Shown here piece after piece: positions 10,431-21,957 of a stretch of DNA of 64,000 nucleotides. The translations under genes and the position numbers were made by a program. Origin of the DNA: Agrocybe praecox (lineage: Eukaryota; Basidiomycota; Agaricomycetes; Agaricales; Agrocybaceae); NCBI GenBank assembly GCA_964017145.1, contig OZ024842.1, forward strand, positions 930,001-994,000, read 5' to 3'. The notes under the pieces were generated by a model. That model was not told the origin of the DNA and made no database searches. It saw nothing but the letters and a program-made list of their open reading frames with translations. How positions within the stretch are numbered: position 1 is the first letter of the stretch; every line of letters starts with the position of its first letter.

Positions 10431-12020
10431 CACCAAAACTTCACCACTTGCAGTGCTGCCACATTAATGACCGGTGAAATGTGACTTCACCGCTGCGCAT
10501 ATTTTTTAAAATAAATTGGAGCATGGGTAACCTTCTTGCAATGGGTGGGACATTATTACTACCACTATTAAGCACACATATTATTCAACATACACATTGC
10601 CGCCTACAGACTTCACCGCACACATTGCCGCATTTACATTATAATATATGTTGTCCGGCAAGGTTGGATTGCCACATCCACTGCTACCACAGTTATGGCT
10701 AAATCCTGTTGTATGGTGACTTATACACTACATCAAGTGGTGATTTCCCCTTGCAGTGTGTTTTAATGCAGGTACATAAAGATATGAATTATGAGAGAGC
10801 CTTAGAAATAGATTCATCCACAAAAGACAACAACCTGTAATCCTATTAAGTTTAACCACAAGCCTACTATGTACACCAAAATCTATGTAAGTCTCTGTAG
10901 CAACATTTGCATGTATCAAGCACAGTGGCAGGTATATCATGATGTAGACTACCTTACAGGTACTGTTGTGGATTGTAATTAAATCAGACTTGTAACGAGA
11001 TTATATACTGATCTTGAGACTACAATGAGTATAGTACTTCTTTTATCCTGGTAGATTACCTTCTTTACCTTACTTTATCCCTATCCAAGAAAGATATGGT
11101 ATGAAAGGGGTCAGAACATAATAAACTGTCCTCTGAGGATATACCAAATCTATTATTACCAATCTATACAGTTAAACACAAAGAAAAGTATGCCTGAATG
11201 AAACCAGAGCAATTTAGGCATATATTTAACTGTATTAAGAGTGATCCAGTAAGGGATGTTACCTTTAGAACTTATTTGTTTGTTATTCTTCCAGTATTGC
11301 AAAATTGAGTGAGGATCCGATATAAAAGCATAAGTGTAATGAATACTGATGTGTTCTACAAGAAGTGTATGGACTACAGCTGACATATAAGTAAATAAAA
11401 GAGAATATATCTTGAATTCTCCAAATAAGCGCCCATACAGAGAAGAATCACCTGCAGGAGGCCATGATGTTTAATATCAAAAGAGATTGGTAAACCTATA
11501 GGAGGATAAAGCACATATATGTGCACATTATTGGTCAATTTAAACAGTCTGGAACAAGCATACCTATTCTGTAATAGTTAAGCGGTTGTATTGTGCGCTT
11601 TTTTTGACAAGTTAAATTTAGAAAATCAAAGATAATCTTGATTAGATTAGCACATTTTATTTTAGTAACTATACATTGTAATATAGATGCGGCAATGTGT
11701 ATTTTCAATAATATGTGTGCTTAATAGTGGTAGTAATAATGTCCCACTCATTGCAAGAAGGTTACCCGTGTTTCAATTTATTTTTAAAATTATGCGCAGT
11801 GGTGAAGTCATATTTCACCGCCCATTAATGTGGCGGCAATGCAAGTGGTGAAGTTTTGGTGTGCTAAATAGTGTGTCATCAGCTCAAGCCATGTTTGAAT
11901 ACCTGAGAAGATTACCCAGGCTCCAATTTAATTTGCAAAATATGTGTAGCGGTAAAGGCATATTTACTGTCCATTACCGCAGCGGCAGTGTGTGCGGTGA
12001 ATTTCTGGTGTGCTAAAGAA
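10430..12020. other. Centre of the foldback element, no gene
   Basis: Between the tandem arrays lie short inverted segments (10,430-10,690 against 11,690-11,870) and a unique AT-rich core of about 1 kb without a credible coding frame. On the right side the segment around TTTCACCGCCCATTAATGTG is followed by a diverged direct duplicate (about 11,790-11,870 and 11,935-12,018). The element must rely on a transposase encoded elsewhere. Confidence 0.6.
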
Positions 12021-13310
12021 ATACCAATATGTACCACTTTTGTACACCTACAAATATATTAATAATTTATTGTACAGTACAGTATACATCTATATCTACT
12101 ATAATACACCTTTCCCTATCCCTCTGGTTGCCAACCCCACTTCGCTGCTTCACGGTAAACATTTTTGCACCCTACTTCACCGCTTTTTTGGGCCACTTGT
12201 GTACATCTACAAATGTATTTTTAATTTATTCTACGTTACAGTATACATCTATATCTACTGTAATACACCCTTTTCTATCCCTCTGGTTGCCGACCCCACT
12301 TCGCCGCTTCACGGTGAACATTTTTGTACCCTACTTCACCGCTTTTTTTGGACACTTTTGTACATATACTACAAATGTATTTTTAATTTATTCTATGGTA
12401 CATTATACAACTATATCTACTGTTACACACCCTTTCCTATTCCTCTGGTTGCCGACCCCACTTCGCCGCTTCACGGTGAACATTTTTGTACCCTACTTCA
12501 CCTCTTTTTTTGGACACTTGTACATATACTACAAATGTATTTTTAATTTATTCTAAGGTACAGTATACAACTATATCTACTATAATACACCTTTTCCTAT
12601 CCCTCTGGTTGCCGACCCCACTTCGCCGCTCTATGGTGAACATTTTTGTACCCTACTTCACCGCTTTTTTGGGCCACTTGTGTACATCTACAAATGTATT
12701 TTTAATTTATTCTACATTACAGTATACATCTATATCTACTGTAATACACGTTTTCCTATCCCTCTAGTTGCCGACCCCACTTCGCCGCTCCATGGTGAAC
12801 ATTTTGTACCTTACCTCACTGCTTTTTTTAGACACTTTTGTATATCTACAAATGTATTTTTAATTTATTCTACGGTACATTATACAACTATATCTACTAT
12901 AATACACCTTTCCCTATCCCTCTGGTTGCCGAACCCACTTCGCCGCTTCACGGTGAACATTTTTGTACCCTACTTCACCGCTTTTTTGGGCCACTTTTGT
13001 ATATCTACAAATGTATTTTTAATTTATTCTACGGGACAGTATACAACTATATCTACTATAATACACCTTTTCCTATCCCTCTAGTTGCCGACCCAACTTC
13101 ACCGCTCCATGGTGAACATTTTGTACCCCACCTCACCGCTTTTTTTGACCACTTTTGTACATCTACTACAAATGTATTTTTAATTCATTCTACAGGACAG
13201 TATACATCTATATCTACTGAAAGACACCCTTTCCTACCCCCCTGGTTGCCGACCCAAATTCGCCGCCCCACAGTGAAATTTTTCTACCCTACCCCACCGC
13301 TTTTTTGGGT
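12020..13310 (+). repeat. Right foldback arm: about 8 tandem units of about 160 bp
   Basis: These are inverted copies of the left-arm units: CACCGCTTTTTT-type landmarks at about 12178, 12338, 12499, 12660, 12820, 12978, 13134 and 13295. The array has about six fewer units than the left arm, so the arms have expanded or contracted independently. The outermost non-tandem part (13,310-13,553) mirrors 8039-8280 almost base for base. Confidence 0.92.
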
Positions 13311-13562
13311 CCCCAATTACCTGATTCTCCAGCTACCCCTACCCCATTACTACCAATACCACACCCCCTATACTACCCACCTACCCTACTGCCCAATCCT
13401 ACTGCCCCATTTCGCCGAGACTATATCTCGCCGTATCCCGATATGGAAATCCCTGCTGGAGTGCACCAGTGTGCGCACTGGCACCATTAGATACGCTACA
13501 CTGTAGGTACACACTGTACCATTAGATACGGTACACTGTAACATGGGTATGTGAACCCTGCA

Positions 13563-14640
13563 TCACCAGGTTGTTGTGGGACCTGTGAGTTGGGCACTAT
13601 ATGTACTATAAGTGTGTGAGTGAATTTCTTAAACATATGTTGAAAGAAACACTTACCTGACAATTTGATTTCTAAATTAAACTGTAGCAATCATAAACAA
13701 AATTTTGGCTTTTTAATTTCTATCTTCAGCCATGGCAAATTGACTAATCAGTCTTGTTATATAATTACTAGCATTACCACCATCACACAGATGGCTGATT
13801 ACTTTCTTTTTTAAATTTTGAAAAAAACTGACCACACATTTTTGAAGATAGTTTGAGTCTATGTTGAGTGAAAAGCATTAGCAACACAAAAATATAGAAC
13901 AAAGTAATATCCTTAAGGAGAAAGAGCCTGATGCTCTGGCTCAAGAAGAATTAAAATAAGTGTGTTGTTGAGCATGAAGAATATGGAGTTGCTAAGCTAG
14001 TAACTTCCTGATGGTGTTTCAGACTGCCAAAATTGGTCCTCATTCTTGTCCAGTTGATTCAAAGAATGTGACAAACCATACAATTCATGGTCTCAATAAG
14101 CTGCAAAAACATTTTCAAAAGGCAGAAATGCTTTAAAAGAAATGTTTTGCTGAATAATGTTTTTAAAAAACATCATCAAAGAGTCTTTTTGGTCTATTTT
14201 CTATCAGGATTTAATTGACCTAAGAGGTCTTGTCATTGGTTTACTAAAGTGAAAGTGTCTATCTACACTTACACACTTTGTTATTTTGTTTCCCATTAGT
14301 TTTAAAGCCAAAGAAGCACACTCACATTTGTCTATGTTTTTTTACATTAAGTACCCTTAATGTACCATTTTGTTATACCCTTTTTTTATTTTGTTTTGCA
14401 TCTAGAAGACTCGAAAGTATATCATTGTTCTAATCAAAACTTCTTATCATTATCTTGGTGACTTTGATAAGAGTCATTACTTCAACTTTAATGCTTTTGC
14501 AGAGGTCTGTTTATAATAACAAGAATTCAAGTTCAAGTCTTTACCAAAGTGGTTATAAAAACCAAAAGCAAAACTCTTTTATAAAGAGCTGTGTGCTTAT
14601 TGAGCACAATGTATAATATATTGTGGATAAAGATATTAGA
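13563..14640. other. Resumed interior of family A element and dispersed repeat debris
   Basis: From 13563 the sequence interrupted by the foldback element continues (TCACCAGGTTGTTGTGGG...). No coding frame is supported. Part of it, about 14,100-14,300, is a diverged copy of sequence at 35,030-35,230: both share a run of AAATGTTTTAAAAGAAATGTTTT-type motifs and a TTAATTGACCTAAKAGGTC block. It is a dispersed repeat of unknown type. Confidence 0.45.
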
Positions 14641-14649
14641 ATGCTACAT

Positions 14650-15260
14650 AATATAGCATATTACTTCGACACCAGAGTACTGGCTTTGAAACATGAGTTG
14701 CTGCAATGTATTTTGCTTTTGCTGTAGATAAAGCAACTATAGCTTGTTTTTTTGAGCTCCATGAAATAGCTCTGTCTGCCATTGTTGGGCACATTCTGAG
14801 CATTAAATACATAAAACTTCCAATGAGGGTTGCAAATCTATGAAGAATAATGTCTTCATTCTCACCCTGAGTCTAAATTTTATTCTGGTCATCATTGATA
14901 ATGTCCAGCTTTATATTTGGGTTTGTAGAGGTGGTAACTGTCTTTGCAGTTTATATTCCAAATTTAATAAGTAATTTTTCATGTAATAATATTAATAAGA
15001 AAGTGTGATGAAATGGTCTTCTTGGTATATGTTGATCCCTAGAAACATTGAAGATTGGCCAAGCGATTTGACATCAAATTTGGTCTTTAGTCCTCTTTTT
15101 ACAACATTACTCTCTTGATTTATAAATAATACTGATAGAAAATTATCAACCTATACAAGTAGGATAGTGAATCCTGAGTTAGTTTGTCAAATATAGCAGT
15201 AGTAATTGGTTTTTAGCTGAATAAATCCAAGTTCTTGGAGTACCCAATTGAGTTCATGAT
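14650..15260 (-). pseudogene. Ty1/copia reverse transcriptase-RNase H fragment
   Basis: Read on the minus strand, about 15,200-15,000 gives peptides typical of the end of a copia reverse transcriptase (SPRTWIYSAKNQLLLLYL, then TKFDVKSLGQSSMFLGINIY). About 14,860-14,660 gives the RNase H entry (RFATLIGSFMYLMLRMCP, then WSSKKQAIVALSTAKAKYIA, matching the family pattern W.SKKQ..VALS..EAEY). Several frameshifts, stops and a deletion between the last two motifs break it. The usual Glu in the AEAEY motif reads Lys here (AKAKY). Confidence 0.85.
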
Positions 15261-15269
15261 TTTATATAT

Positions 15270-15545
15270 TTTGAGACTTATTTGGTTAGACCTATCAAAA
15301 TTTCTGCACCACTCCCATTATCTTCTTGATTAATAAAAATAGATTATACAATATTAACAAGAAAATTTGAAGAATATGAAGACAAAAGAAGACTTACTTG
15401 GTTATATCTATTGGATTCTTTGCACCATTTCCAGGCCCACTATCTTTGCTATCACTAAAGATAAATTATACTATCAACAGCAAGATTTAAGGACTATGAA
15501 GACAGAAGAAGACTTACTTGGTTAAATCCATTGGGTGTGCTGCTC
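15270..15545 (-). repeat. Tandem triplicated exon-plus-intron-like module, about 118 bp
   Basis: Three imperfect direct repeats spaced about 115-120 bp carry the motif GACTTACTTGGTTA.ATC.ATTGG (landmarks near 15275, 15389 and 15510). On the minus strand each unit reads as a short exon-like block ending ...ACCAA followed by GTAAGTCTTCTTYTGTCTTC and, about 65 bp later, an AG acceptor. It looks like a duplicated mini-exon with its intron within the interior of the decayed copia-type element. A coding role is not established. Confidence 0.5.
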
Positions 15546-17796
15546 TACCTTGCCCAAGTCATCCAGCTTCATAATGTTCCTGATGGAATTCTGTCTGGAC
15601 TCTTGCTATGTATGTGCTAGCAGACACATGGAAGCTGAACCTTTTGATAGGGAAATTATCTGGTTTTGTACTCAATAGCCATTCAGGTCCATAAGCACCA
15701 AGGTGCAGTTCAGCTGAGCAGAAAAGGGGATAAGTAACAACTATATTCTTCTTCATTGGGACCTTCTTCTATACTAGCACTGATTTCCAATACACATGAA
15801 TATTGGATTTTTGTGAAAATAGTTAGATGTTGTCTGTTGTTCTAAGAGAAGAAGATAGGCAGAAGAAAAGTGATAAATGATATTTGTTGTACCTTCTTAT
15901 TGTCCCACTGAGATCATCAAACTCACAAGGAACAAAATAAATTTGCATTCTTACAAACTCCATGGTTTGGTTGAGCAATGAGGTCTGCGATGAAGTGTGA
16001 CATAATGACAACTTAAGTGAGCTGGTCAAAATCCTGGCCAAACACATCATGGCAGTCAACATCTTCTTAGTACATTAGTCTTTGTTGAAAATCACTTAAT
16101 TGCCTAATTATCAAACTTATATAAACCCCTTTTTGACACTTTCCCTTATTATGAGTTCTAATAAAAAAGCCAAGGTAGTAATAGGCAATAAAACTCTTTA
16201 ATCACTGTGAGTTTCAAATTTGCCTATTGTTGAATTCACTTACTTAGATTGAATGCAGGCATTGGCAGTATATACACTGAGTCTATGTATTGTTGGCACC
16301 ATAAGGCTTTTAGGTGAGCCCAAAGCCAAAGCTCCAAGGCCTGATAATGGCTATCTATTGGATCAGACTAAAGTGAAATCTAGAAGGATAGGATGAATGA
16401 AAGACAATAGATACATAATTTTCCTAGTAAGTTTTTCCAGCTTGGTGCAGAATAACTCCTCATATTTGGTAAGAGGTTTAGAGACTTTTTTGAAGGTTAA
16501 AACAGGGAATAGGATGAGAACAATAGATTGTTTGACTCTAAGTAGAAGTCAGCTTGAAAGGAAAACTATTGTCTTGATCTGAAGAGCTATCAGTATCATT
16601 GCAGTCATATAAAAAAGCGAAGGATAATTATTAGAGACTGTATGAACTTCTTGTTGGAATGAAGGAGGTAAAGATAATTTGTTTAAAATTGGACTGAGTG
16701 AAGTGATAGTTTGATTGGATAGAGTATGACATTGTAAAGGGATTGGTGAATGGTTTACTATATTGGGTCATAGATATGGTGTTCCTGATCGTTGTAGTGG
16801 GCTCCTAGGTTGATTATAATTGACAGTGTTTGATTGAGATATTCTGGGATTGTCTGGTACACAAGGGAATTGTTATTAAAAAGTACTAGACATGTGGCCT
16901 TGAATACATACATATATGCTGAAGAGTTGTACTCTCACAGGGGCAAGAGCGTCCAAGACCTCAAAACAATATTCAATGTTATGTTGCCTTTGTCTCCTCA
17001 ACCTATCAAGGTAATCTGGATGAAGAAGTTAATTGTGTGCACTGATAGCTCTAACAAAGTGAGCAAAATTGCTCCCCAGATCTTGTGCGAGATCCTGTGG
17101 GATTTCTTTGAGAACAACTTTCAGAAGTGCAACATGTTGATCATGGGCTCTGTGCTCTAACTGGCTCACTTGTGTTACCTATGTAGAGTACTTCTGTTGT
17201 GTCATTTCAGGATAGATGGGTGCTGGATCTGTACAACTCATGAATATGAAACTTATAGAGGGTGAATACACTGGACAACATGTTGCAGCCATTGAAAAGT
17301 TGGCCTTTTTTTTTTTTTTTGTCAACTTTTATTAAAGGTTTTATTGGCACTTCATTTCATTTAGGTTTTCATTGTGCTTTGGTCCCAGTTGAAAGTTTTT
17401 TCATTTCATTTCATTACATACACACACCCTGCCTCACTATTTGGGAATTCTAGCAGTATATTTAGAATTCCCTATACTAAAAATATAATGCTCTTTTCTT
17501 GTCTTCTGTGTAAATATTCTGCATCAGGAAGACAGTTAAAGACCTTTGAAAGCAAGGTGCTCTGGGTAAAAATCCATGAAATCACTCTAAAGATCATTCA
17601 AAGATTACTAAAGACATCAGAAAGATGCTACAATGACCTCGAAAGACAACTGAAGAAAAACTGAAGCTAATTCAAAGACTCTACAAAACTTCTTAATCTC
17701 CTCAGAGTCTTTATTGAATCCACTGGAATCATCAAAACCAATTTATTCAAATTTAAAGTAATACATGTGTTTATATACTTATTAAAGCTAAAATAA
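15546..17796. other. AT-rich debris with no supported gene
   Basis: Short open frames occur (for example 15559-15756 and 15823-16062 minus, 16834-17160 plus), none recognisable. The 108-codon frame at 16834 contains VCTDSSNKVSKIAPQILCEI and has no visible neighbouring exon. The stretch probably continues the decayed element(s) between the copia fragment and the solo LTR. Confidence 0.35.
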
Positions 17797-17962
17797 AAGA
17801 GAGAAAAAAGGGAGATGGAGGGAGAAGAGGGTAGAGAAAAGGGAAACAGAGGAGAGAGGGAAGAGAATGTGCAAGGGAGAAGACAAAACAAAGAGAGAAG
17901 GGAAGGAGAAGAGGGAAGGGGAAGAGAAGAGAAAAGGGGTAGAGGGCAGGGAGAAAAGGGGA
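17797..17962 (+). repeat. Purine-only GA-rich low-complexity tract
   Basis: About 165 bp of nearly uninterrupted A and G (GAGGGAGAAGAGGG, GGGAAGGGGAAGAGAAG and similar) on the plus strand. Such homopurine tracts can form triplexes and are often byproducts of element ends. The charged frame across it is not a gene. Confidence 0.75.
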
Positions 17963-18044
17963 TAGTAGGCCTCTCAGAATGCTATAGTTATCTGTGGACA
18001 GCCAGCAGCAGTGAGTGACAAGACAGCATACATGGGGTACTTAC

Positions 18045-18492
18045 TGTCAGGGTTTTCCTAATTTCCCTTTATTTTTCTATATTTATTTCATATTTTTCCC
18101 TTTTCTAATCTCTTATCTCTTTGATTAAATACTTATTACTTTACATTCTTCTGAGCACAGCCTCAGTATAGCTTTGCATAGCTTGCACAGCTTGGCACAT
18201 CTTACACAGCCTTGCATAGCTTTAGCACAGCCTCCTTCATTCTACATCATTCCTTGCTTATGATATAATGTAAGAACATTTTAGAATACCTGTAGAGTAT
18301 AAATACTGGACCTGTAGGTAGCTGTAGCCTTAGCTTCAATCTCTTAGGATTTCCACTATTATTGGTGTGATCTCTTAGAACCATTAAGTGTCTCTACTCT
18401 CTACTCTTTCTCTCTTTCTACTCTTTGCTCTCTATCTCTCTGCTTGTCTTTGTTGGTGGCCTTGTCACACTGATTCTAGTGTTGCCCTGACA
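18045..18492 (+). mobile_element. Solo LTR of family A, copy 2, with perfect TSD
   Basis: TGTCAGGGTTTTCC...GTTGCCCTGACA flanked by the exact 5-bp repeat CTTAC (18040-18044 and 18493-18497). It is in the opposite orientation to copies 1 and 3, whose sequences match its reverse complement (TCATTCTACATCATT, TAGAATACCTGTAGAGTATA, CTCTCTATCTCTCT). A lone LTR with an intact TSD is the expected product of LTR-LTR recombination. A cluster of AGC-TTGCAYAGC repeats near 18165-18225 is specific to this copy. Confidence 0.9.
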
Positions 18493-18497
18493 CTTAC

Positions 18498-20852
18498 CTC
18501 ATAGCACCTGTTGCTCTGCATTCAACCTCCTTCACTGTCCTTTTTTAACCATTCTCCACTGTGCCACATCACATCCTCACCCCCACCCATGTGCCCTTGC
18601 TCATGTGCTGGCATCAGTGTTGGCAGCAGTAGTGGCAGTTGTGCTGAGTTGCATCATGGTGGTGTTTGGGTTGTGTGGTGCTCGTCATCATCGTTCATGG
18701 TGTTGTTGCGGTGTGGTGTTGATGGAAGATGGTAGGAGTGGACGGTGGTGGTAGTAGTAAATGGTGGCGGCAGATAGTGGCGGTTAAGGAACAACCAGTG
18801 TGATGTGTCAACATCACTTTTTTTGCTGTTGTTGTATGCAGAATGGCAAAAGTCTTAAGTCAAGGTTTGTAATCATATCTTATCTATACTGTGGCTGTGA
18901 AAATGTCACATGATGGTGGAAATTTATGATTCCTAGTCTTGGAATTTCTTGCACTTGATGCTCTATTGCTGGTTGGCTTGTAGATACATGTGACTTTTGC
19001 ACAGCCACAAGTAAAAATTATATGGTTGTGTAGAGAAAAATTAAGGCACATTGGTAAAATTTTATTATGACATAAGCTTTGTTTGTTCAGGCACAAATGC
19101 AAAAAGATTTTTGAAGTAGCTGTTAAATCAAAATAAATAATGTAAATATTTGTACAGAGCCAAATATTTATGCTAAAAATATGAAAAAATGTGTATACTG
19201 CTTATTTATGAACAAATATTTGTAAACTGCAAAGTGGTCTAAAAATATTTTTTCATAAATATAAATAAATCTATAATTGTCTATCACTGTGAATCTCAAG
19301 CTACTACCTAAAGCGCCTCAAGACAAAAATGGGTTTTCCTGATGTTAGAATATTATGAGCTATAAAATTAAAGAACTCTTTGAGAAACTAAAAAGATACT
19401 CAAAGATATATTGAAGATTTAAAAAATTTTCAAAAAAATATGAAGAGACTAATAAAGACCAAGAAAAACCAGGAAAAACACTCAAAGAAGTCACCAGTTC
19501 GTCAATTACCTAAGTCACTATAAGGTCAAAAGGCTTTTTCCTAATATAAGTTATTTTCATGCTCTGTGAATTCTGAGTTATTATTGATCATGACTGTCTG
19601 TGTGAATAATTTTGAGTTATTTTTAATATATATGTAAAGGTAATCAAACTCAGGACATCTCAGAGTAACTCTAAAACAAAAGGACCTCATATCAAAAAAG
19701 GCCAAAGTCATCATAATTGTCAAATATTATTGCCAAACCTAATCCAGCTATTTTCTAACATTATATTACTGAAGTATATTCTTACAAACAATGTTACAGA
19801 TCTGACCTTGAGTAAAATAATATTATACTTGCTGTGAAAACATTTATCACAGGCATGGCCTACATCAAATTTAGAACAATATCAATATTTGATTGCACAG
19901 ATCTTCAGACAAGTCAGAAATATTTCTCTTCTTTTATAAAAAGTACATTGTTTCACAACCAAGTCTAATAAAATTTTAGTCTCTTTGTTTTATTGCAGTT
20001 TGTAAAGAGATAGTGTATTCAGCAGTGTTGCTCTGACCTATGGAAACAAAGATAACTTTGCAGGGGGTGCAAGGCAGTGCAACCAGCTCCTGGCTCAGCA
20101 TCAACAAGAAGAACAAGCTCATGCACACAATTGAGCATAATATGCTGGTCAAGTGGGTATTGATGATGACTATTTTGAGAATGAAAGCAATGCCAGGGAG
20201 GATGAAGAGGGTACTAGTATAGATAACGGGTGCAGAGAGAATGGAGTTTATGGCAAGCACAGCAGCAGCAACATTGACAGAGGCACAAATGCACACAACC
20301 ATAGCAATAAAAATGACTTCACATTTGAGGACAACAATAACGCCAACATGGGTGGTGTGACTGGGGCCTGGTTAGTCTAACAAGCTATAAACACCTCTGA
20401 TGCTAGCAATACCAAAACATCAAACAGTCAGAAGAAAGCCAGATAGGAAAGTCCTTTGACCACAGCAGATTTAATATCCCAGATAGCTAATAAATATCAT
20501 GTGGAAATTATCGAGAGTGCAGATTTTCAACAAAACCTGCAAGATATCTTATATGACAGGGAAATAAGTGCAAGTCAAGGTCTGTGTAGAAACAATTCAA
20601 CACTGCTTGATCTCACTAGAGACTACTTATCTCAGCAAGGGCATAAAGCAACATACCAATTTACATCTATGCTCACTTCCATTCAGCTGCAAGCTAGAGT
20701 CAAAAGGTATATTAATTTTTTATGGTGGCATGCTCTGGCAATATTTTAATGCTTATATACTTTAGCAACACTTATGGGCCACCCAGAATAGGCAGACAAG
20801 AATTAGAGCTGATTGCTTTGTAAGTCTCATTTTATTTCTTGTAATATTGAAC
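18498..20852. other. AT-rich stretch without supported gene
   Basis: Contains a GTG-rich segment (about 18,600-18,790), AAATATTTGT-rich sequence near 19,140-19,270 and scattered short frames. The 97-codon frame at 20456-20749 (LISQIANKYHVEIIESADFQ) and the 75-codon frame at 20153-20380 look protein-like but match nothing I know. They may be exons of a lost element gene. Confidence 0.35.
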
Positions 20853-20854
20853 TA

Positions 20855-21957
20855 CAGTGGCGATCAAAAGTATCGCACGGCCATCACGTGCCGTCCAAAT
20901 TCGACGCGTCAGACGCAAAACACGTCAGAGTAGCATAAATATATAGTCGTTTTGTACATAAAACATAGGAGAATAAAATAGTAGTACTTTGAAAGACGAA
21001 ATAATAGTTACATGAGTCTTAAAATATAGAAAAATGAAATCAGAAGTGTGCAATTCTTTTGCTCACAGTCTGTCACCTGTCAAGATCTGTTAATATCTTA
21101 TCATCGAAAATAGATATTACCTACCAGTTTTCAATACTTGGTAGCCCCACCTCGTGCCTTTAGCAACGCCGCAACACGTCGAGGCATACTTTCATAGAGA
21201 GTATCCAGTGCCTTCCGGGGGAAATTGGCCCATTCCTCTTGAAGTGCAATCCATAACTCCTCTTTATTTGTTGGGAGTGGATTTCTGGCACGTAAAAGAG
21301 CATCGAGTTGGTCCCACACATGCTCAATAATATTCATATCCGGGCTACTTGGGGCCCATGGCAAGCGTTTGACATTTTTCTGCCGGAACCAATCTTCGGC
21401 AACCCGAGAACGATGCTTCGGATCGTTGTCCTGTTGAAAAATGAGGCCGTCCTTCCCTGTATGACGAATCTTAAGATCTTTGAGAGTCCCAAGAAATTGC
21501 TTATCAAGAATTTCAACATAATCTGGGCCGCACATAATTCCGTCAATCCGGTGAAGCCTTCCCATGCCCTTCGATGTAATCATACCCCACACCATTAAAT
21601 TTCCGGCGCCATGTTTGATGGTCTTTTTGATAAATCGGTCGTCTAGTGCCTGTCCGGGCTGGAACCATGCGTATTGGCGGCCATCGGACTTGAACAGGAG
21701 GAATTTGGACTCATCCGAAAATCCGACCCGTTTCCAATCCTCCACAGTCCAGCTCGCGTGAGCTAAGGCCCAGAGCCGCCGCTTCTCCCGGTTGGCCGGA
21801 GAAATGTAGGGACAAGACCTACGGACACGGCAAACAAGGCCGTAGGCCTTGAGGTTGCGTGCAAGGGTGTGCCGAGAGACTTGAGGGAAGGCTTTCTTTA
21901 CAACTTCTGTTGCGTTAGCCGCCTCAGTTTTGGCAAGCATTCGTGCGGCAATTCAGA
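20855..21957 (-). mobile_element. Truncated Tc1/mariner element (Tc1-1)
   Basis: The 3' terminus is intact: TA (20853-20854) then CAGTGGCGATCAAAAGTATC, a Tc1-type terminal repeat. The transposase lies inward on the minus strand. No matching inverted terminus occurs on the other side, and the coding sequence breaks off near 21957, so the 5' third of the element (left TIR and first helix-turn-helix) is lost. Its base composition is clearly more GC- and CpG-rich than the flanks, pointing to a relatively recent arrival or a different source. Confidence 0.8.
21131..21940 (-). pseudogene. Tc1-like transposase, N-terminally truncated
   Basis: A 269-residue open frame without stops. It contains the second helix-turn-helix part (VSRHTLARNLKAYGLVCRVR), then the catalytic domain: VGFSDESKFLLF (first Asp), LIFQQDNDPKHRSRV (second Asp) and SPDMNIIEHVWDQL (Glu), with exactly 34 residues between the second Asp and the Glu (DD34E). 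It ends with RARGGATKY, the usual C-terminus of fungal Tc1 transposases. Full-length relatives have about 330-350 residues, so roughly 70 N-terminal residues with the first DNA-binding helices are missing. The catalytic core looks intact but the protein could not bind its TIR normally. Confidence 0.9.

Larger units (their letters stand above)
8039..13553. mobile_element. Foldback transposon with 9-bp TSD (Mutator/FB-like, non-autonomous)
   Basis: A 5,515-bp element flanked by the exact 9-bp direct repeat AACCCTGCA (8030-8038 and 13554-13562). Both ends carry the same sequence in inverted orientation (TACCCATGTTACAGTGTACC...), near-identical through about 240 bp, then long arms of about 160-bp tandem units. 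The left arm runs to about 10,690 and the right arm begins near 11,690. The inner arm parts are also inverted copies (for example GGTGGGACATTATTACTACC on the left versus its diverged reverse complement near 11,735). The 9-bp TSD fits Mutator-like elements and Drosophila-type FB elements. No transposase frame exists in the roughly 1 kb centre. Long frames seen on both strands are by-products of the repeat units. Confidence 0.9.

Noticed and set aside
17815..18018. 68-codon Glu/Arg/Gly-rich frame
   Set aside because: It is the translation of a homopurine low-complexity tract.
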